Shown in pieces: positions 29,616 through 37,617 of a stretch of 64,000 nt of DNA. The notes beneath the pieces are model-generated. The model was not told the DNA's origin and made no database searches. It saw only the letters and a program-made list of their open reading frames with translations. Origin of the DNA: an uncultured Cohaesibacter sp. Lineage in GTDB: Bacteria; Pseudomonadota; Alphaproteobacteria; Rhizobiales; Cohaesibacteraceae. The stretch covers positions 2,423,001-2,487,000 of the forward strand of contig NZ_OY782764.1 in the NCBI RefSeq assembly GCF_963678225.1, read 5' to 3'. Position numbers and translations under genes: made by a program. Position 1 is the stretch's first letter, and every line of letters starts with the position of its first letter.

Positions 29616-29640
29616 GATTTCGGGATGTGAAGAGTTGCGT

Positions 29641-30219
29641 TCAGGAGTTACCAAGGCAGCCCCGAACCAGATGGGCGAGCACCGCATTCAGGCGTTCGTC
29701 CAGAGTGCCACTTACCGTGATATGGTCAAATTCCCTGAGCTCGGTCTTGAAGCGTTTGAAGAAATGCGGCCTGTGATCCGGAGCGTCTCGCTGACCGTCA
29801 TCCACCCATGGCCAATCCAGATCACACAGTACATAGAGCCGTGGCTGATAGGGTGTCATCTTTAGGCGTCGCTTGTGCCGCTCGGACCATTGCTCCCATT
29901 GCGCCCAGAGGGGGCTGTTCATCTCATCGGCATAATAGTGTGCGCTGTAGACTAGCGAAGAGATCAGGTCTGTGTCGCAAATCAGCACCTTGTTTTGTGA
30001 AGATGCTGCTTTGGCGCCGCGCTCCTCATTCACCCATTGGCCTTGCGCTACGGGTATAGCGTCTTCAAGCGTCAGACTGCCTTGCTCTTCGAAATAGTCG
30101 CGCAAATATTCAGGGACCAATATGCCGTCCAGATGCTCGGCGAGCGCTTGGGCGAGGGAAGACTTGCCGGTGCTTTCCGGGCCAGTCAGGATGAGACGGG
30201 GCAGACGGGAAAAAGGCAT
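29641..30219 (-). CDS. NadR-like ATP-binding kinase (AAA_28 family)
   Basis: A 192-residue protein with a P-loop, GPESTGKSSLAQALA, at about residues 13-27. Later come EYLRDYF and CDTDLISSLVYSAHYY, the pattern of the NadR kinase domain (ribosylnicotinamide kinase-like; COG3911/COG3172 proteins). It lacks the nucleotidyltransferase and regulator domains of full NadR, so an NAD-salvage role is plausible but unproven. The ATG at 30219 is chosen over a GTG at 30249. It is convergent with the chemoreceptor gene. Confidence 0.8.
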   Translation of the reverse strand: MPFSRLPRLILTGPESTGKSSLAQALAEHLDGILVPEYLRDYFEEQGSLTLEDAIPVAQGQWVNEERGAKAASSQNKVLICDTDLISSLVYSAHYYADEMNSPLWAQWEQWSERHKRRLKMTPYQPRLYVLCDLDWPWVDDGQRDAPDHRPHFFKRFKTELREFDHITVSGTLDERLNAVLAHLVRGCLGNS

Positions 30220-30347
30220 GGTTTTGGTGCTTCCATTGAGAGCCAACACGCTTGTTTTGTCTCAAAGCACACAGAATTTGTCAATGCCGCCGTATGTCAC
30301 CAGCTGGCACCCGCTGAATACGGCCGCCTTGCACCAATAGGGCAGGA

Positions 30348-31745
30348 TCAGGCAGAGGCAGGATCAGTCTTTTTGCCCGAAGGGACCGCCTTGACACCCT
30401 GAACGATTTCCTCGACCTCATGGGCCACAGCTTCCATCTCTTGGGCAATGGCTTCGGCTTCCTCTTCAGAGGCAGTCCAGGAGCGATCCGGCGTGGTCCA
30501 GTCGCTGGTTGCCGTCCGGCGTTCCCACCAACGCATGGCGAGGCCAAGGCTCACGCCAACCCCGATGGCAACCGTCAGATCCACCAGAACGGTCAGAACA
30601 AGGGTCAGGACAAGAAGGAAGAGATCGCTGCGCTGTCCTGCAGCATAGCTTTTCCATTTGTGTGGCTCGCTCATGTTCCACGCGGTCATCATCAGAAGTG
30701 CCGCCAAAGCTGGCATTGCTAGATTGCCAGCAAGCGGGGCGGCGATCAGCATGACAAGCAGAACCACAATGGCATGCACGATGCCGGCAACAGGCGTCTG
30801 GCCACCAGCCTTGACGTTGGTTGCCGTGCGGGCAATGGCGCCCGTGGCAGGCAGGCCCATGAAGAGCGAAGAGGCGATGTTGGCAAAGCCCTGAGCGGTC
30901 AACTCCGCATTGGGGCGGTGATTGCCATCAATCATCCGGTCGGCCACCATGGCCGAAAGAAGAGATTCAACACCGGCCAGAAAGGCGATGATGAGAGCTG
31001 AAGGGAACAGTTCAACGATGCGTGCCCAACCAAGATCAGGCAGGGACGGAACCGGCAGGCTTTGTGGCAGTGCCCCGAAGCGCGAATAGAGGGTTTCGAC
31101 CGGCAGATGGAAAGCCACGATCATCAGCGAGCCAAGCGCCACAGCAACAATAAGGCCGGGAAAGCGCGGGAAGGCCTTGCGCAATCCGATGATCAGAGCC
31201 AGCGTGACCATGGCAACGCCAAAGGCGGGCAGGTTGAAGCTATCGCGGGCATGCCACAGGGCAGGGATCTTTTCAAGAAAGTCAGCCGGAACAGATGCCA
31301 GCTGTAGCCCCATGAAATCCTTGAGCTGGCTGGACGCAATGATGATGCCGATCCCGATGGTGAAACCATTGACCACCGCTTCAGGAATAAACGCAATCAA
31401 CCGGCCAACCCGGAAATAGCCCGCCAGAACCAGAATGATGCCTGCCATGAAGGTCGCCAAAACAAGCCCATCATATCCATGCGTTGCGATCACATTAAAA
31501 ACAACCACGATGAAGGCGCCGGTCGGCCCGCCGATCTGCACGCGGCTACCGCCGAGCAGCGAAATGAAGAAGCCGCCAATAATCGCAGTGACCAGCCCCT
31601 TGGCCGGATCCGCACCCGATGCGATTGCAATCGCAAGGCTGAGTGGCATCGCTACCATCGCAACAGTGATCCCGGCTATGCAGTCGGAGAAAAACTGGTC
31701 GCGGTTATAGGTTTTACAGGTCGTAAGAATCTTTGGCTGGCGCAT
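30348..31745 (-). CDS. SulP-family anion transporter
   Basis: A 465-residue membrane transporter. The N-terminal domain is typical (GITVAMVAMPLSLAIAIASGADPAKGLVTAIIGG then QIGGPTGAFIVVV), with about 11-12 membrane segments. SulP proteins move sulfate, bicarbonate or dicarboxylates. The usual C-terminal STAS domain is absent. Instead the last 60 residues are an acidic, probably helical tail with a heptad-like pattern (EEEAEAIAQEMEAVAHEVEEIVQGV). The ATG at 31745 begins MRQPKILTTCK. Substrate cannot be read from sequence. Confidence 0.88.
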   Translation of the reverse strand: MRQPKILTTCKTYNRDQFFSDCIAGITVAMVAMPLSLAIAIASGADPAKGLVTAIIGGFFISLLGGSRVQIGGPTGAFIVVVFNVIATHGYDGLVLATFMAGIILVLAGYFRVGRLIAFIPEAVVNGFTIGIGIIIASSQLKDFMGLQLASVPADFLEKIPALWHARDSFNLPAFGVAMVTLALIIGLRKAFPRFPGLIVAVALGSLMIVAFHLPVETLYSRFGALPQSLPVPSLPDLGWARIVELFPSALIIAFLAGVESLLSAMVADRMIDGNHRPNAELTAQGFANIASSLFMGLPATGAIARTATNVKAGGQTPVAGIVHAIVVLLVMLIAAPLAGNLAMPALAALLMMTAWNMSEPHKWKSYAAGQRSDLFLLVLTLVLTVLVDLTVAIGVGVSLGLAMRWWERRTATSDWTTPDRSWTASEEEAEAIAQEMEAVAHEVEEIVQGVKAVPSGKKTDPASA

Positions 31746-31969
31746 AGCATTAAGCTGACTGGTACGGAGGTGGCGGATCTTGCTGTCCGTTGGGGGAAGT
31801 CTTTTGACTATTGTCTAACAGGCTTCGTTTCAAGCCTGAATAGATCACAGCTTCTATGCATAAATAATGTGGCTAGCACTCGTCAATCTGCACAATCGTA
31901 TATGTGCATATTGAAGTCATTTTATGGGAAAGACCGAAAGGGGAGGAATTGGCGCTTAGGGGCCTCTAT

Positions 31970-31994
31970 CCATGAAGCCAAGAAGGCTTCATGG
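31970..31994 (-). terminator. Perfect hairpin after the GNAT gene
   Basis: CCATGAAGCC (31970-31979) and GGCTTCATGG (31985-31994) form a perfect 10-bp stem with an AAGAA loop, 15 bp past the stop of the minus-strand gene. No T-run follows, so it may be a terminator of the weak type or a transcript-end stabiliser. Confidence 0.4.
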
Positions 31995-32008
31995 TCGATG
32001 CATGACCG

Positions 32009-32527
32009 TCAGGCGATCTGACGATCATGTTCGAATTCGAGATCCATATTGTGATCGCTCAAAGAGATAGTCTTGCGGAAATGAACCCGCAGAAGCTGGT
32101 CACGTCCATGAGACGGCAGGGCACGATGGGTTTCGGCAAAGCCGCGACGCGCATAAAAGCTCCTCAATTCGTCCATCACTTCCGGCGTATGCAGCCGCAA
32201 GTGAGAAAGCTCGCGGGATTCAGTCAGCACTTCCAACTCGGTTAGCATCCGCTTGCCAAGACCTTCATGCTGATAATCTGGGTGAACGGCCAGATAGTCG
32301 ACATAGAGCCCGTTGCGGGCTTCATGCAGGGCTGCGGCAGCAAGCACAGTGCCTTGCTCTTCCAGAACATACAGATTGCCGCATTGGTAAAAGTCGCGCA
32401 GGTTGGAAAAGGCATTTGCTGGCTGGCCAACGCCCATACGTTCGCCGATCGGAGCCATAGATTTGATAAAGAGTGCGCGGACTTCAGAAAGTTGGCTCGA
32501 TTTGGCCAACGCAAAATAGAGTGACAT
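32009..32527 (-). CDS. GNAT-family N-acetyltransferase
   Basis: A 172-residue acetyltransferase. The acetyl-CoA binding motif A is DYLAVHPDYQHEGLGKRML (Q/R-x-x-G-x-G/A type), preceded by the strand LAAAALHEARNGLYVDYL and followed by LRLHTPEVMDELRSFYARRGF. Substrate unknown. The start has AGGAAAAATT before the ATG. A perfect hairpin follows the stop. Confidence 0.85.
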   Translation of the reverse strand: MSLYFALAKSSQLSEVRALFIKSMAPIGERMGVGQPANAFSNLRDFYQCGNLYVLEEQGTVLAAAALHEARNGLYVDYLAVHPDYQHEGLGKRMLTELEVLTESRELSHLRLHTPEVMDELRSFYARRGFAETHRALPSHGRDQLLRVHFRKTISLSDHNMDLEFEHDRQIA

Positions 32528-32797
32528 AATTTTTCCTGTTCTTGCTCCGGCGGGTCAACCCTCTCAGACATGGCGCTTTGTTTGTGAGCATGAATGAAAC
32601 GGGAGCCGGACATTTGTCTAGGTCGTTTGTTTCGTCGAATGATATGCCATCAATATAGTGACGAGAAGATGACAGACTGGAGCAACTACGGATTTTTTCG
32701 TAATAATTACAACTAAAGTATTAGTATCTTGGGTAATGTAGCCCGCTGTCGGGACACGTTAGCCATATTGCCCGGGGATGTATGACGCTCGAAGTGT

Positions 32798-34426
32798 CTA
32801 TTTGCGCGGCAGGGTTATCGCAGCTTCAAGGCCGCCTTCCTTGCGGTTCCTGAGGGTCACATCGCCCCCGTGGCTGCGAATGATCGTGCGTGTGATGGAA
32901 AGGCCCAGACCGACCCCGCCGGTCTCCAGATTGCGCGACCCCTCAACCCGGAAAAAGGGAGCAAACACCTCTTCAAGCTTTTCGGCCGGAATACCGGGGC
33001 CGTCATCACAAACCTTGATTTCGATATGGCGCGGGGTGGCTTCCAGTTTAAGGGAGGCATTGCCGGCATAGCGCAGGGCGTTTTCTGTAAGGTTGCGCAA
33101 GGCACGTTTGAGGCTCACCTGTCGACAGGAGAAGGTTAAGTTGTCTGGGCCCTCGAACGCGACATTCTTGCCAAGCTCTTGATAATCCTCGGCCATGGAA
33201 GACATGAGGGCGGCCAGATTGACGTCCCGCGTGTCTTCTTTGCTGGCATCTTCGCGCGCAAAGGCAAGCACGGCGTCGGTCATTGCCTGCATTTCTTCAA
33301 GGGTTTCCTGAAGCTTCTCGCGCATCTCGTCATCGTCGATAAATTCGGTTCTGAGTCTCAAGGTTGTGATTGGCGTGCGCAAGTCATGACTAACGGCAGC
33401 GAGCATGCGGGTGCGATCCTGAACAAAGCGCAAAAGCCGCTCCTGCATGGCATTGAAGGCGCTGATCGTGCCTCGAATTTCGGTCGGCCCGTTTTCTTTT
33501 AATGGCGCAATCGCCTCCCCACGACCCAGCTTGCGCGAGGCGCTCTCCAATTCCCGTAAGGGAGCGGTGAGTTTGCGCACGATGAGAACGACCACTGCTA
33601 TGATCAACAACGCGGTGACCAGAAGGGAAATAAGGAACGGGCGCCCCCATTTAGCCGGAGGGGCGGGTACTTCAGACTTCGCAATCAGCCATTTGCCGCT
33701 ATCCAGAGGCACGGCGATTTTCATATCCTGTGCCAGTATCGGATCGCGGAACCGTCGCCATGGCGGTGTGCTGTCATCCCAGTTCCGCCGATGGCGAAAG
33801 AGTCTGTCCTTGTTGTCCGGTGGCCCTTGACCGTTCATCATGCCCTGACCGTCCATCATCCTCTGGCCATTCATCATGCCTCTGTCCGGGCGAGAGGCCT
33901 CTGCTGCTGGCGCATCAGAAGCCGTGGCGCGTTCTCTGGCTGCCATGAGAAAAGGATCTGCCGGAAGCTTGCTAAAGCGCACGGTGTTGTCCGCGAGGCC
34001 AGCCCGGCGTTCCAGACGATGGGCCAGCCCGGCTTCGGCACTGCCTTGGGCAGGCAGAGCCAGATCGGTTGTGTCTGCCAGATCAAAGCGGATGCCCTGA
34101 CCCTCTGCCGCATTGAGAAAACGGTCATGCAAAGCCATGTCGGTTTGGTTGAGCACGCGCACGACAGATGCTGTGCGGTCCAGAATCTGGCCGCGGGTTG
34201 CCGAGAGCGTGATATTCTTGCGCTCGAAGGCAAACATCATGATCGAGATGATCTGCGCCAGAACGAGGGCGATCATCAACGCTGCGATCAGTTGACCCGC
34301 CAGCGAACGCGGCCATAGGCGAAAGCCCGATCTGACGGACCTTCCGGCTTTGGTAAAAGCGGACCCAAAAGACTTTTTGCTCTGCTTTGGCTTCAGCTGC
34401 GCCTCCGGTCCTGATGATCGGGTCAA
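32798..34426 (-). CDS. EnvZ/RstB-type sensor histidine kinase with Met-rich periplasmic loop
   Basis: A 542-residue membrane kinase. TM1 is at about residues 42-68, a periplasmic region of about 190 residues follows, TM2 is at about 258-281, then HAMP, the H-box AVSHDLRTPITTLRLR (H near 345), the N-box NLTENALRYA and the G1 box DDGPGIP. The periplasmic part includes three copies of the hexapeptide (G/R)MM(N/D)GQ near residue 185, which may bind a soft metal. The TTG start overlaps the regulator stop (TTGA) and is preceded by GAGGAGG seven bases away, so translational coupling is likely. It partners the response regulator at 34423-35190. Confidence 0.92.
   Translation of the reverse strand: MTRSSGPEAQLKPKQSKKSFGSAFTKAGRSVRSGFRLWPRSLAGQLIAALMIALVLAQIISIMMFAFERKNITLSATRGQILDRTASVVRVLNQTDMALHDRFLNAAEGQGIRFDLADTTDLALPAQGSAEAGLAHRLERRAGLADNTVRFSKLPADPFLMAARERATASDAPAAEASRPDRGMMNGQRMMDGQGMMNGQGPPDNKDRLFRHRRNWDDSTPPWRRFRDPILAQDMKIAVPLDSGKWLIAKSEVPAPPAKWGRPFLISLLVTALLIIAVVVLIVRKLTAPLRELESASRKLGRGEAIAPLKENGPTEIRGTISAFNAMQERLLRFVQDRTRMLAAVSHDLRTPITTLRLRTEFIDDDEMREKLQETLEEMQAMTDAVLAFAREDASKEDTRDVNLAALMSSMAEDYQELGKNVAFEGPDNLTFSCRQVSLKRALRNLTENALRYAGNASLKLEATPRHIEIKVCDDGPGIPAEKLEEVFAPFFRVEGSRNLETGGVGLGLSITRTIIRSHGGDVTLRNRKEGGLEAAITLPRK
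33823..33882 (-). repeat. Three 18-bp coding repeats in the kinase sensor
   Basis: Three tandem units encode (G/R)MM(N/D)GQ in the periplasmic loop of the kinase. The DNA copies are nearly identical, so copy number may vary between strains. Confidence 0.7.
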
Positions 34427-35190
34427 GAAGCGTCCTCCTCATCGGCATGGTCAAATGGGGCGTCCTCAACCTTGCCTGTGACCCTGGCGGTGAAAACATA
34501 GCCGCCGCCGCGCACGGTCTTGATCATTTTCGGGTTTTTGGGATCTTCCTCGATTTTCTTGCGCAGACGGGACACCTGATTGTCGATGGAGCGGTCGAAA
34601 ATCTGTGCCGTGCGACCCGATGTGAGATCTAGCAATTGGTCGCGGGAAAGCACCATGGTTGGACGCTTGAGGAAAGTAATCAGCAAACGATAGTCTGCTG
34701 CACTCAGCGGTACGGTGACGCCATCGGGGCTGACCAACTCGCGCTGATGCACATAGAGCGTCCAGTCGTCGAACGTCAACACTTCAGGCTCATCTGGCTT
34801 CTGCGCCTCGCGCGGCATGGATTGGCTGCGCCGCAGCACAGATTTGATGCGCGCCAGCAGCTCGCGCGGATTGAAAGGCTTGGTCAGATAATCATCTGCC
34901 CCGATTTCAAGGCCGATAATCCGGTCTGTCTCTTCACCAAGGGCCGTGAGCAGGATAACAGGGATATTCTCATTCTCGCGCACATAGCGGCAGAGCGTGA
35001 GACCATCTTCGCCCGGCATCATCACGTCCAGTACGATGAGATCGATCGCTGCCGTCTTGAGGATTTGGCGCATCTTGGCGCCGCCATCGGCATCACTCAC
35101 CCGGAAGCCATTTTTCGAGAGATATTTTGACAACAGTTCGCGAATGTCCCGATGATCGTCCACCACCAGAATATGGGCTGATTGTTCCAT
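34423..35190 (-). CDS. OmpR-family response regulator (RstA-like)
   Basis: A 255-residue response regulator. The receiver has the phospho-acceptor Asp near residue 54 in DLIVLDVMMPGEDGL, and the conserved Lys in LTKPFNPRELL. The C-terminal winged helix of the OmpR type follows (from about 140: LTFDDWTLYVHQRELVSPDG ... RLRKKIEEDPKNPKMIKTVRGGGYVF). It is encoded upstream of its kinase with a 4-bp overlap. The divergent side holds two EF-hand genes whose shared upstream element resembles the RstA box, so I infer that they are targets. The ATG at 35190 has GGAG eight bases upstream. Confidence 0.94.
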   Translation of the reverse strand: MEQSAHILVVDDHRDIRELLSKYLSKNGFRVSDADGGAKMRQILKTAAIDLIVLDVMMPGEDGLTLCRYVRENENIPVILLTALGEETDRIIGLEIGADDYLTKPFNPRELLARIKSVLRRSQSMPREAQKPDEPEVLTFDDWTLYVHQRELVSPDGVTVPLSAADYRLLITFLKRPTMVLSRDQLLDLTSGRTAQIFDRSIDNQVSRLRKKIEEDPKNPKMIKTVRGGGYVFTARVTGKVEDAPFDHADEEDAS

Positions 35191-35568
35191 GTGCGTATCT
35201 CCGTTGCCTCTTGCCGCCTTGCCCGCAGCTGGCCTTGAAATGAGCGGGCCCTTGCTCTTGCGATATATCGGTGTGGCGACATCCTATAACAATAATCAGA
35301 TATCACGAAATTTGTTGCTGTCCAGAAAAATATACGTGTTTTTTCAAGCACTAACAAAGGAAATTGTAACCGACTGTATCAACCGGCAGGTGCGATACAA
35401 TGGGCGACACTCTGCCATTTTTTGGCGATGGCTTTAAGCAGAAAGACACCTATCTTGAAGTCATCGAGAGCGCGAAACCAAACCAAAAGCGACACCGCCT
35501 CTCGACCCCAAACCGGCCCTGCGCACTCTACAGGGCTAGATAGAACTGTAGGATGAACAAGGCTCTGC
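35191..35568. other. Divergent promoter region between regulator and EF-hand genes
   Basis: About 380 bp separating the two-component operon from the first EF-hand gene. It contains the regulator-type element at 35365-35399. No gene. Confidence 0.55.
35365..35399 (+). promoter_or_regulatory. Shared element TGTAAC-N4-TGTATC-N13-GATACA, copy 1
   Basis: TGTAAC (35365-35370) and TGTATC (35375-35380) are direct repeats starting 10 bp apart. GATACA (35394-35399) inverts TGTATC after 13 bp. A second copy with identical spacing precedes the other EF-hand gene. The 10-bp direct repeat is the form recognised by OmpR-family regulators, and it resembles the RstA box. Confidence 0.65.
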
Positions 35569-35586
35569 GGCCAATGAGGAATTGGC
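35569..35586 (+). promoter_or_regulatory. Leader palindrome GGCCAATGAGGAATTGGC, copy 1
   Basis: GCCAAT (35570-35575), loop GAGGA, ATTGGC (35581-35586). The same 18 bases precede the second EF-hand gene. The loop looks like a ribosome-binding sequence. An in-frame ATG at 35574 opens a 10-codon leader (MRNWLYETRG) that ends 4 bases before the EF-hand start. Confidence 0.6.
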
Positions 35587-35610
35587 TTTATGAGACGAGA
35601 GGATAACAAG

Positions 35611-36381
35611 ATGAACAGCTTTACAAAAATTGCTTTGACTGTAGCCCTGATCGGTGGCGTATCTGCAACGGCTCTGAGCGTCAACAGCGCTTCGGCCAAG
35701 GGATGGAACGATGGGCGCGGCATGGGCCCGGCACAGGCGCAGTCTTTCCATGGACCGCGCGGCATGCTGGATCTGAAAGCCATTGATGCCGATCAGGACG
35801 GGACCATCACCAAGGATGAACTCTCTGCCGCCATGGGCAAGAAAATCAGCGATAATGACACCAATAGCGATGATGCCGTGTCGCTGGAAGAATTCAAGAC
35901 AGAATGGATGGCCATGACCAAGGATCGCATGGTGCGGACCTTCCAGTTCTTTGATCGCGATGGCGATGGCAAGGTGACCCTTGAAGAATTCTCCGATCCG
36001 GCTCAGGCGCGTTTTGATCGGATGGACGTCAATAACGACGGTAAGGTGGACTCCGCTGATCGACAGGCCATGCGTGGCAAGGGCATGCGCGACAAGGGGC
36101 ACGGCCCCGACTTTGGCAAACGTGGTTTTGGTCATCATGGTCGCGATATGAAAGGCCAGCGTCGCGGTCAGTTCCAACAGGGCCAGTTCCAACATGGTCA
36201 GTTCGGGCCGCAAGGTGGACCTCAGGGCGGCATGATGGGCGGCCCGCGTGGTGGTCAGTTCCAGCAGGCCCCGGCCCCACAGATGGCTCCGACAGCCGTG
36301 CCTCAAGCTCCTGACGCTCAGCCGGCACCGGACAGTGCATCAGCAGCTCCCGCACTGCCCCCTGTTGCCATGGTCAAGTAA
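35611..36381 (+). CDS. Secreted four-EF-hand protein, paralogue 1
   Basis: A 256-residue exported protein. The signal peptide MNSFTKIALTVALIGGVS is followed by four EF-hand loops (DADQDGTITKDE, DTNSDDAVSLEE, DRDGDGKVTLEE, DVNNDGKVDSAD; the second is less canonical) and a C-terminal tail rich in Gln, Gly, Phe, His and Met. The ATG at 35611 is chosen over 35590 by comparison with paralogue 2, which has the same spacing of GAGGA-type site to ATG. It is the first of a tandem pair and faces the RstA-like two-component operon, probably its regulator. Calcium binding is strongly suggested; the function is not known. Confidence 0.85.
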   Translation: MNSFTKIALTVALIGGVSATALSVNSASAKGWNDGRGMGPAQAQSFHGPRGMLDLKAIDADQDGTITKDELSAAMGKKISDNDTNSDDAVSLEEFKTEWMAMTKDRMVRTFQFFDRDGDGKVTLEEFSDPAQARFDRMDVNNDGKVDSADRQAMRGKGMRDKGHGPDFGKRGFGHHGRDMKGQRRGQFQQGQFQHGQFGPQGGPQGGMMGGPRGGQFQQAPAPQMAPTAVPQAPDAQPAPDSASAAPALPPVAMVK

Positions 36382-36790
36382 CGGATCCGCATAGAAATAT
36401 ATAACCAGCCAATAAAAGGACCGGCAGCATGAGCCTGCCGGTCTTATAAATGATGTCACCAATTTTTCCTCGCAATGCGGCATGTTTATGCCCGTTCCTG
36501 CGGGGTTTTTCTTATGTCTCGGCTGCATTTCTGGCCGCGCTGTATGGGTGCTTTTCTGCCAGAATCCGACAGCTTGAAGTGGATAAGATGAGAAAATTGT
36601 AACGCTATGTATCACGGCAAATAGCCGATACATAAGGCGACAAATCTTCCGGTTTCCACCCTAAAAAGGCGCTATTCTGAGGCCAAGTTAAACATATCGG
36701 ACGGGCTGGAAAAGCAACAGCGGTTCCGAAAGGAAAATGGATTGATCCCCTGCAGCAACCTGCGCTCGGGATCTGGTGTTTGGAAATGAA
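36382..36790. other. Intergenic region between the two EF-hand genes
   Basis: About 410 bp with its own copy of the regulator-type element (36598-36632). The second gene is thus likely transcribed from its own promoter, not only by read-through. Confidence 0.5.
36598..36632 (+). promoter_or_regulatory. Shared element TGTAAC-N4-TGTATC-N13-GATACA, copy 2
   Basis: TGTAAC (36598-36603), TGTATC (36608-36613) and GATACA (36627-36632), with the same spacing as copy 1 and shared flanks (AAATTGTAAC before, GGCGACA after). TGTAACGCTATGTA differs at one base from the inverse of the RstA box (TACATNTNGTTACA). Confidence 0.65.
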
Positions 36791-36808
36791 GGCCAATGAG
36801 GAATTGGC
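36791..36808 (+). promoter_or_regulatory. Leader palindrome GGCCAATGAGGAATTGGC, copy 2
   Basis: Identical to copy 1 over 18 bases. The ATG at 36796 opens a 13-codon leader (MRNWPKSGRGIAR) whose TGA overlaps the ATG of the EF-hand gene (ATGA), suggesting translational coupling. Confidence 0.6.
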
Positions 36809-36833
36809 CCAAATCGGGTAGAGGAATAGCAAG

Positions 36834-37490
36834 ATGAAAAACGCAACGAAAATCGCACTCGCAGTTGCACTGGTCGCTGGACTGTCTGCAACATCAATGG
36901 CTGTCCACACTGCTTCCGCCGGTGGCTGGGGCTATGGCTGGAACAACAATCAGCAGAACGGTAACTGGATGGGCCGTGGCGGCGGAATGATGCGCGGTGG
37001 CTATAACAGAGGTCCGCGCGGTGGCATGATGGGCCCAGGCATGATGCGGGGCGGCATGATGGGCGGAGGCTTCATGGGGGGAGCCATGATGCTACAGCAG
37101 TTCGACGCCAACAATGACGGTGCCCTGACCAAGGAAGAAATCGACACCGGCTTTGACAAGAAAGTCGCAGAGAATGACAAGGATGGCGATAACGCTATCA
37201 ATCTGGAAGAATTCAAGGCCGAATGGCTCAAACTGACCCAGAACCGCATGGCTCGTGGCTTCCAGTTCATGGACAGCGATGCCGATGGCAAGATCACGCC
37301 AGCTGAACTGAAGGCCCATGCCAACCAGATGTTTGCCTTCATGGACAGCAACAATGACGGTAAGATCGATCAGAATGATGGTCCACGGCGCGGCATGGGC
37401 TATGGTCGCGGCGGTGGCCCACGCTTCATGCAGGCTCCAGCGGCAGCGCCCGCAGCACCGGCTCCGGCGGATAGCGACAGCGCCCAATAA
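36834..37490 (+). CDS. Secreted four-EF-hand protein, paralogue 2, Met/Gly-rich
   Basis: A 218-residue exported protein. The signal peptide MKNATKIALAVALVAGLSA aligns with that of paralogue 1. A Gly/Met/Trp-rich segment (GGWGYGWNNN, repeated GGMM/RGGMM units) then precedes four EF-hand loops (DANNDGALTKEE, DKDGDNAINLEE, DSDADGKITPAE, DSNNDGKIDQND). Paralogue 1 has its low-complexity region after the EF-hands instead. The Met-rich segment is like that in the neighbouring kinase loop. A GAGGA site lies 7 bases upstream of the ATG. Probable calcium binder; a role in metal handling is inference. Confidence 0.85.
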   Translation: MKNATKIALAVALVAGLSATSMAVHTASAGGWGYGWNNNQQNGNWMGRGGGMMRGGYNRGPRGGMMGPGMMRGGMMGGGFMGGAMMLQQFDANNDGALTKEEIDTGFDKKVAENDKDGDNAINLEEFKAEWLKLTQNRMARGFQFMDSDADGKITPAELKAHANQMFAFMDSNNDGKIDQNDGPRRGMGYGRGGGPRFMQAPAAAPAAPAPADSDSAQ

Positions 37491-37535
37491 GAGCCACTCT
37501 GACCTTCATATCATACGCATCAAACGATGCTGCCT

Positions 37536-37561
37536 GCTGCCCCTCGGGGCAGCGGGTTCTT
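37536..37561 (+). terminator. Terminator after the EF-hand genes
   Basis: GCTGCCC (37536-37542) and GGGCAGC (37547-37553) form a 7-bp stem with a CTCG loop, followed by a T-rich run. Confidence 0.65.
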
Positions 37562-37617
37562 TTTGGGACGGATTGGCAGGAAAAGAGCGCAACTGCGCGC
37601 TCATGCGAGAGACTGCT

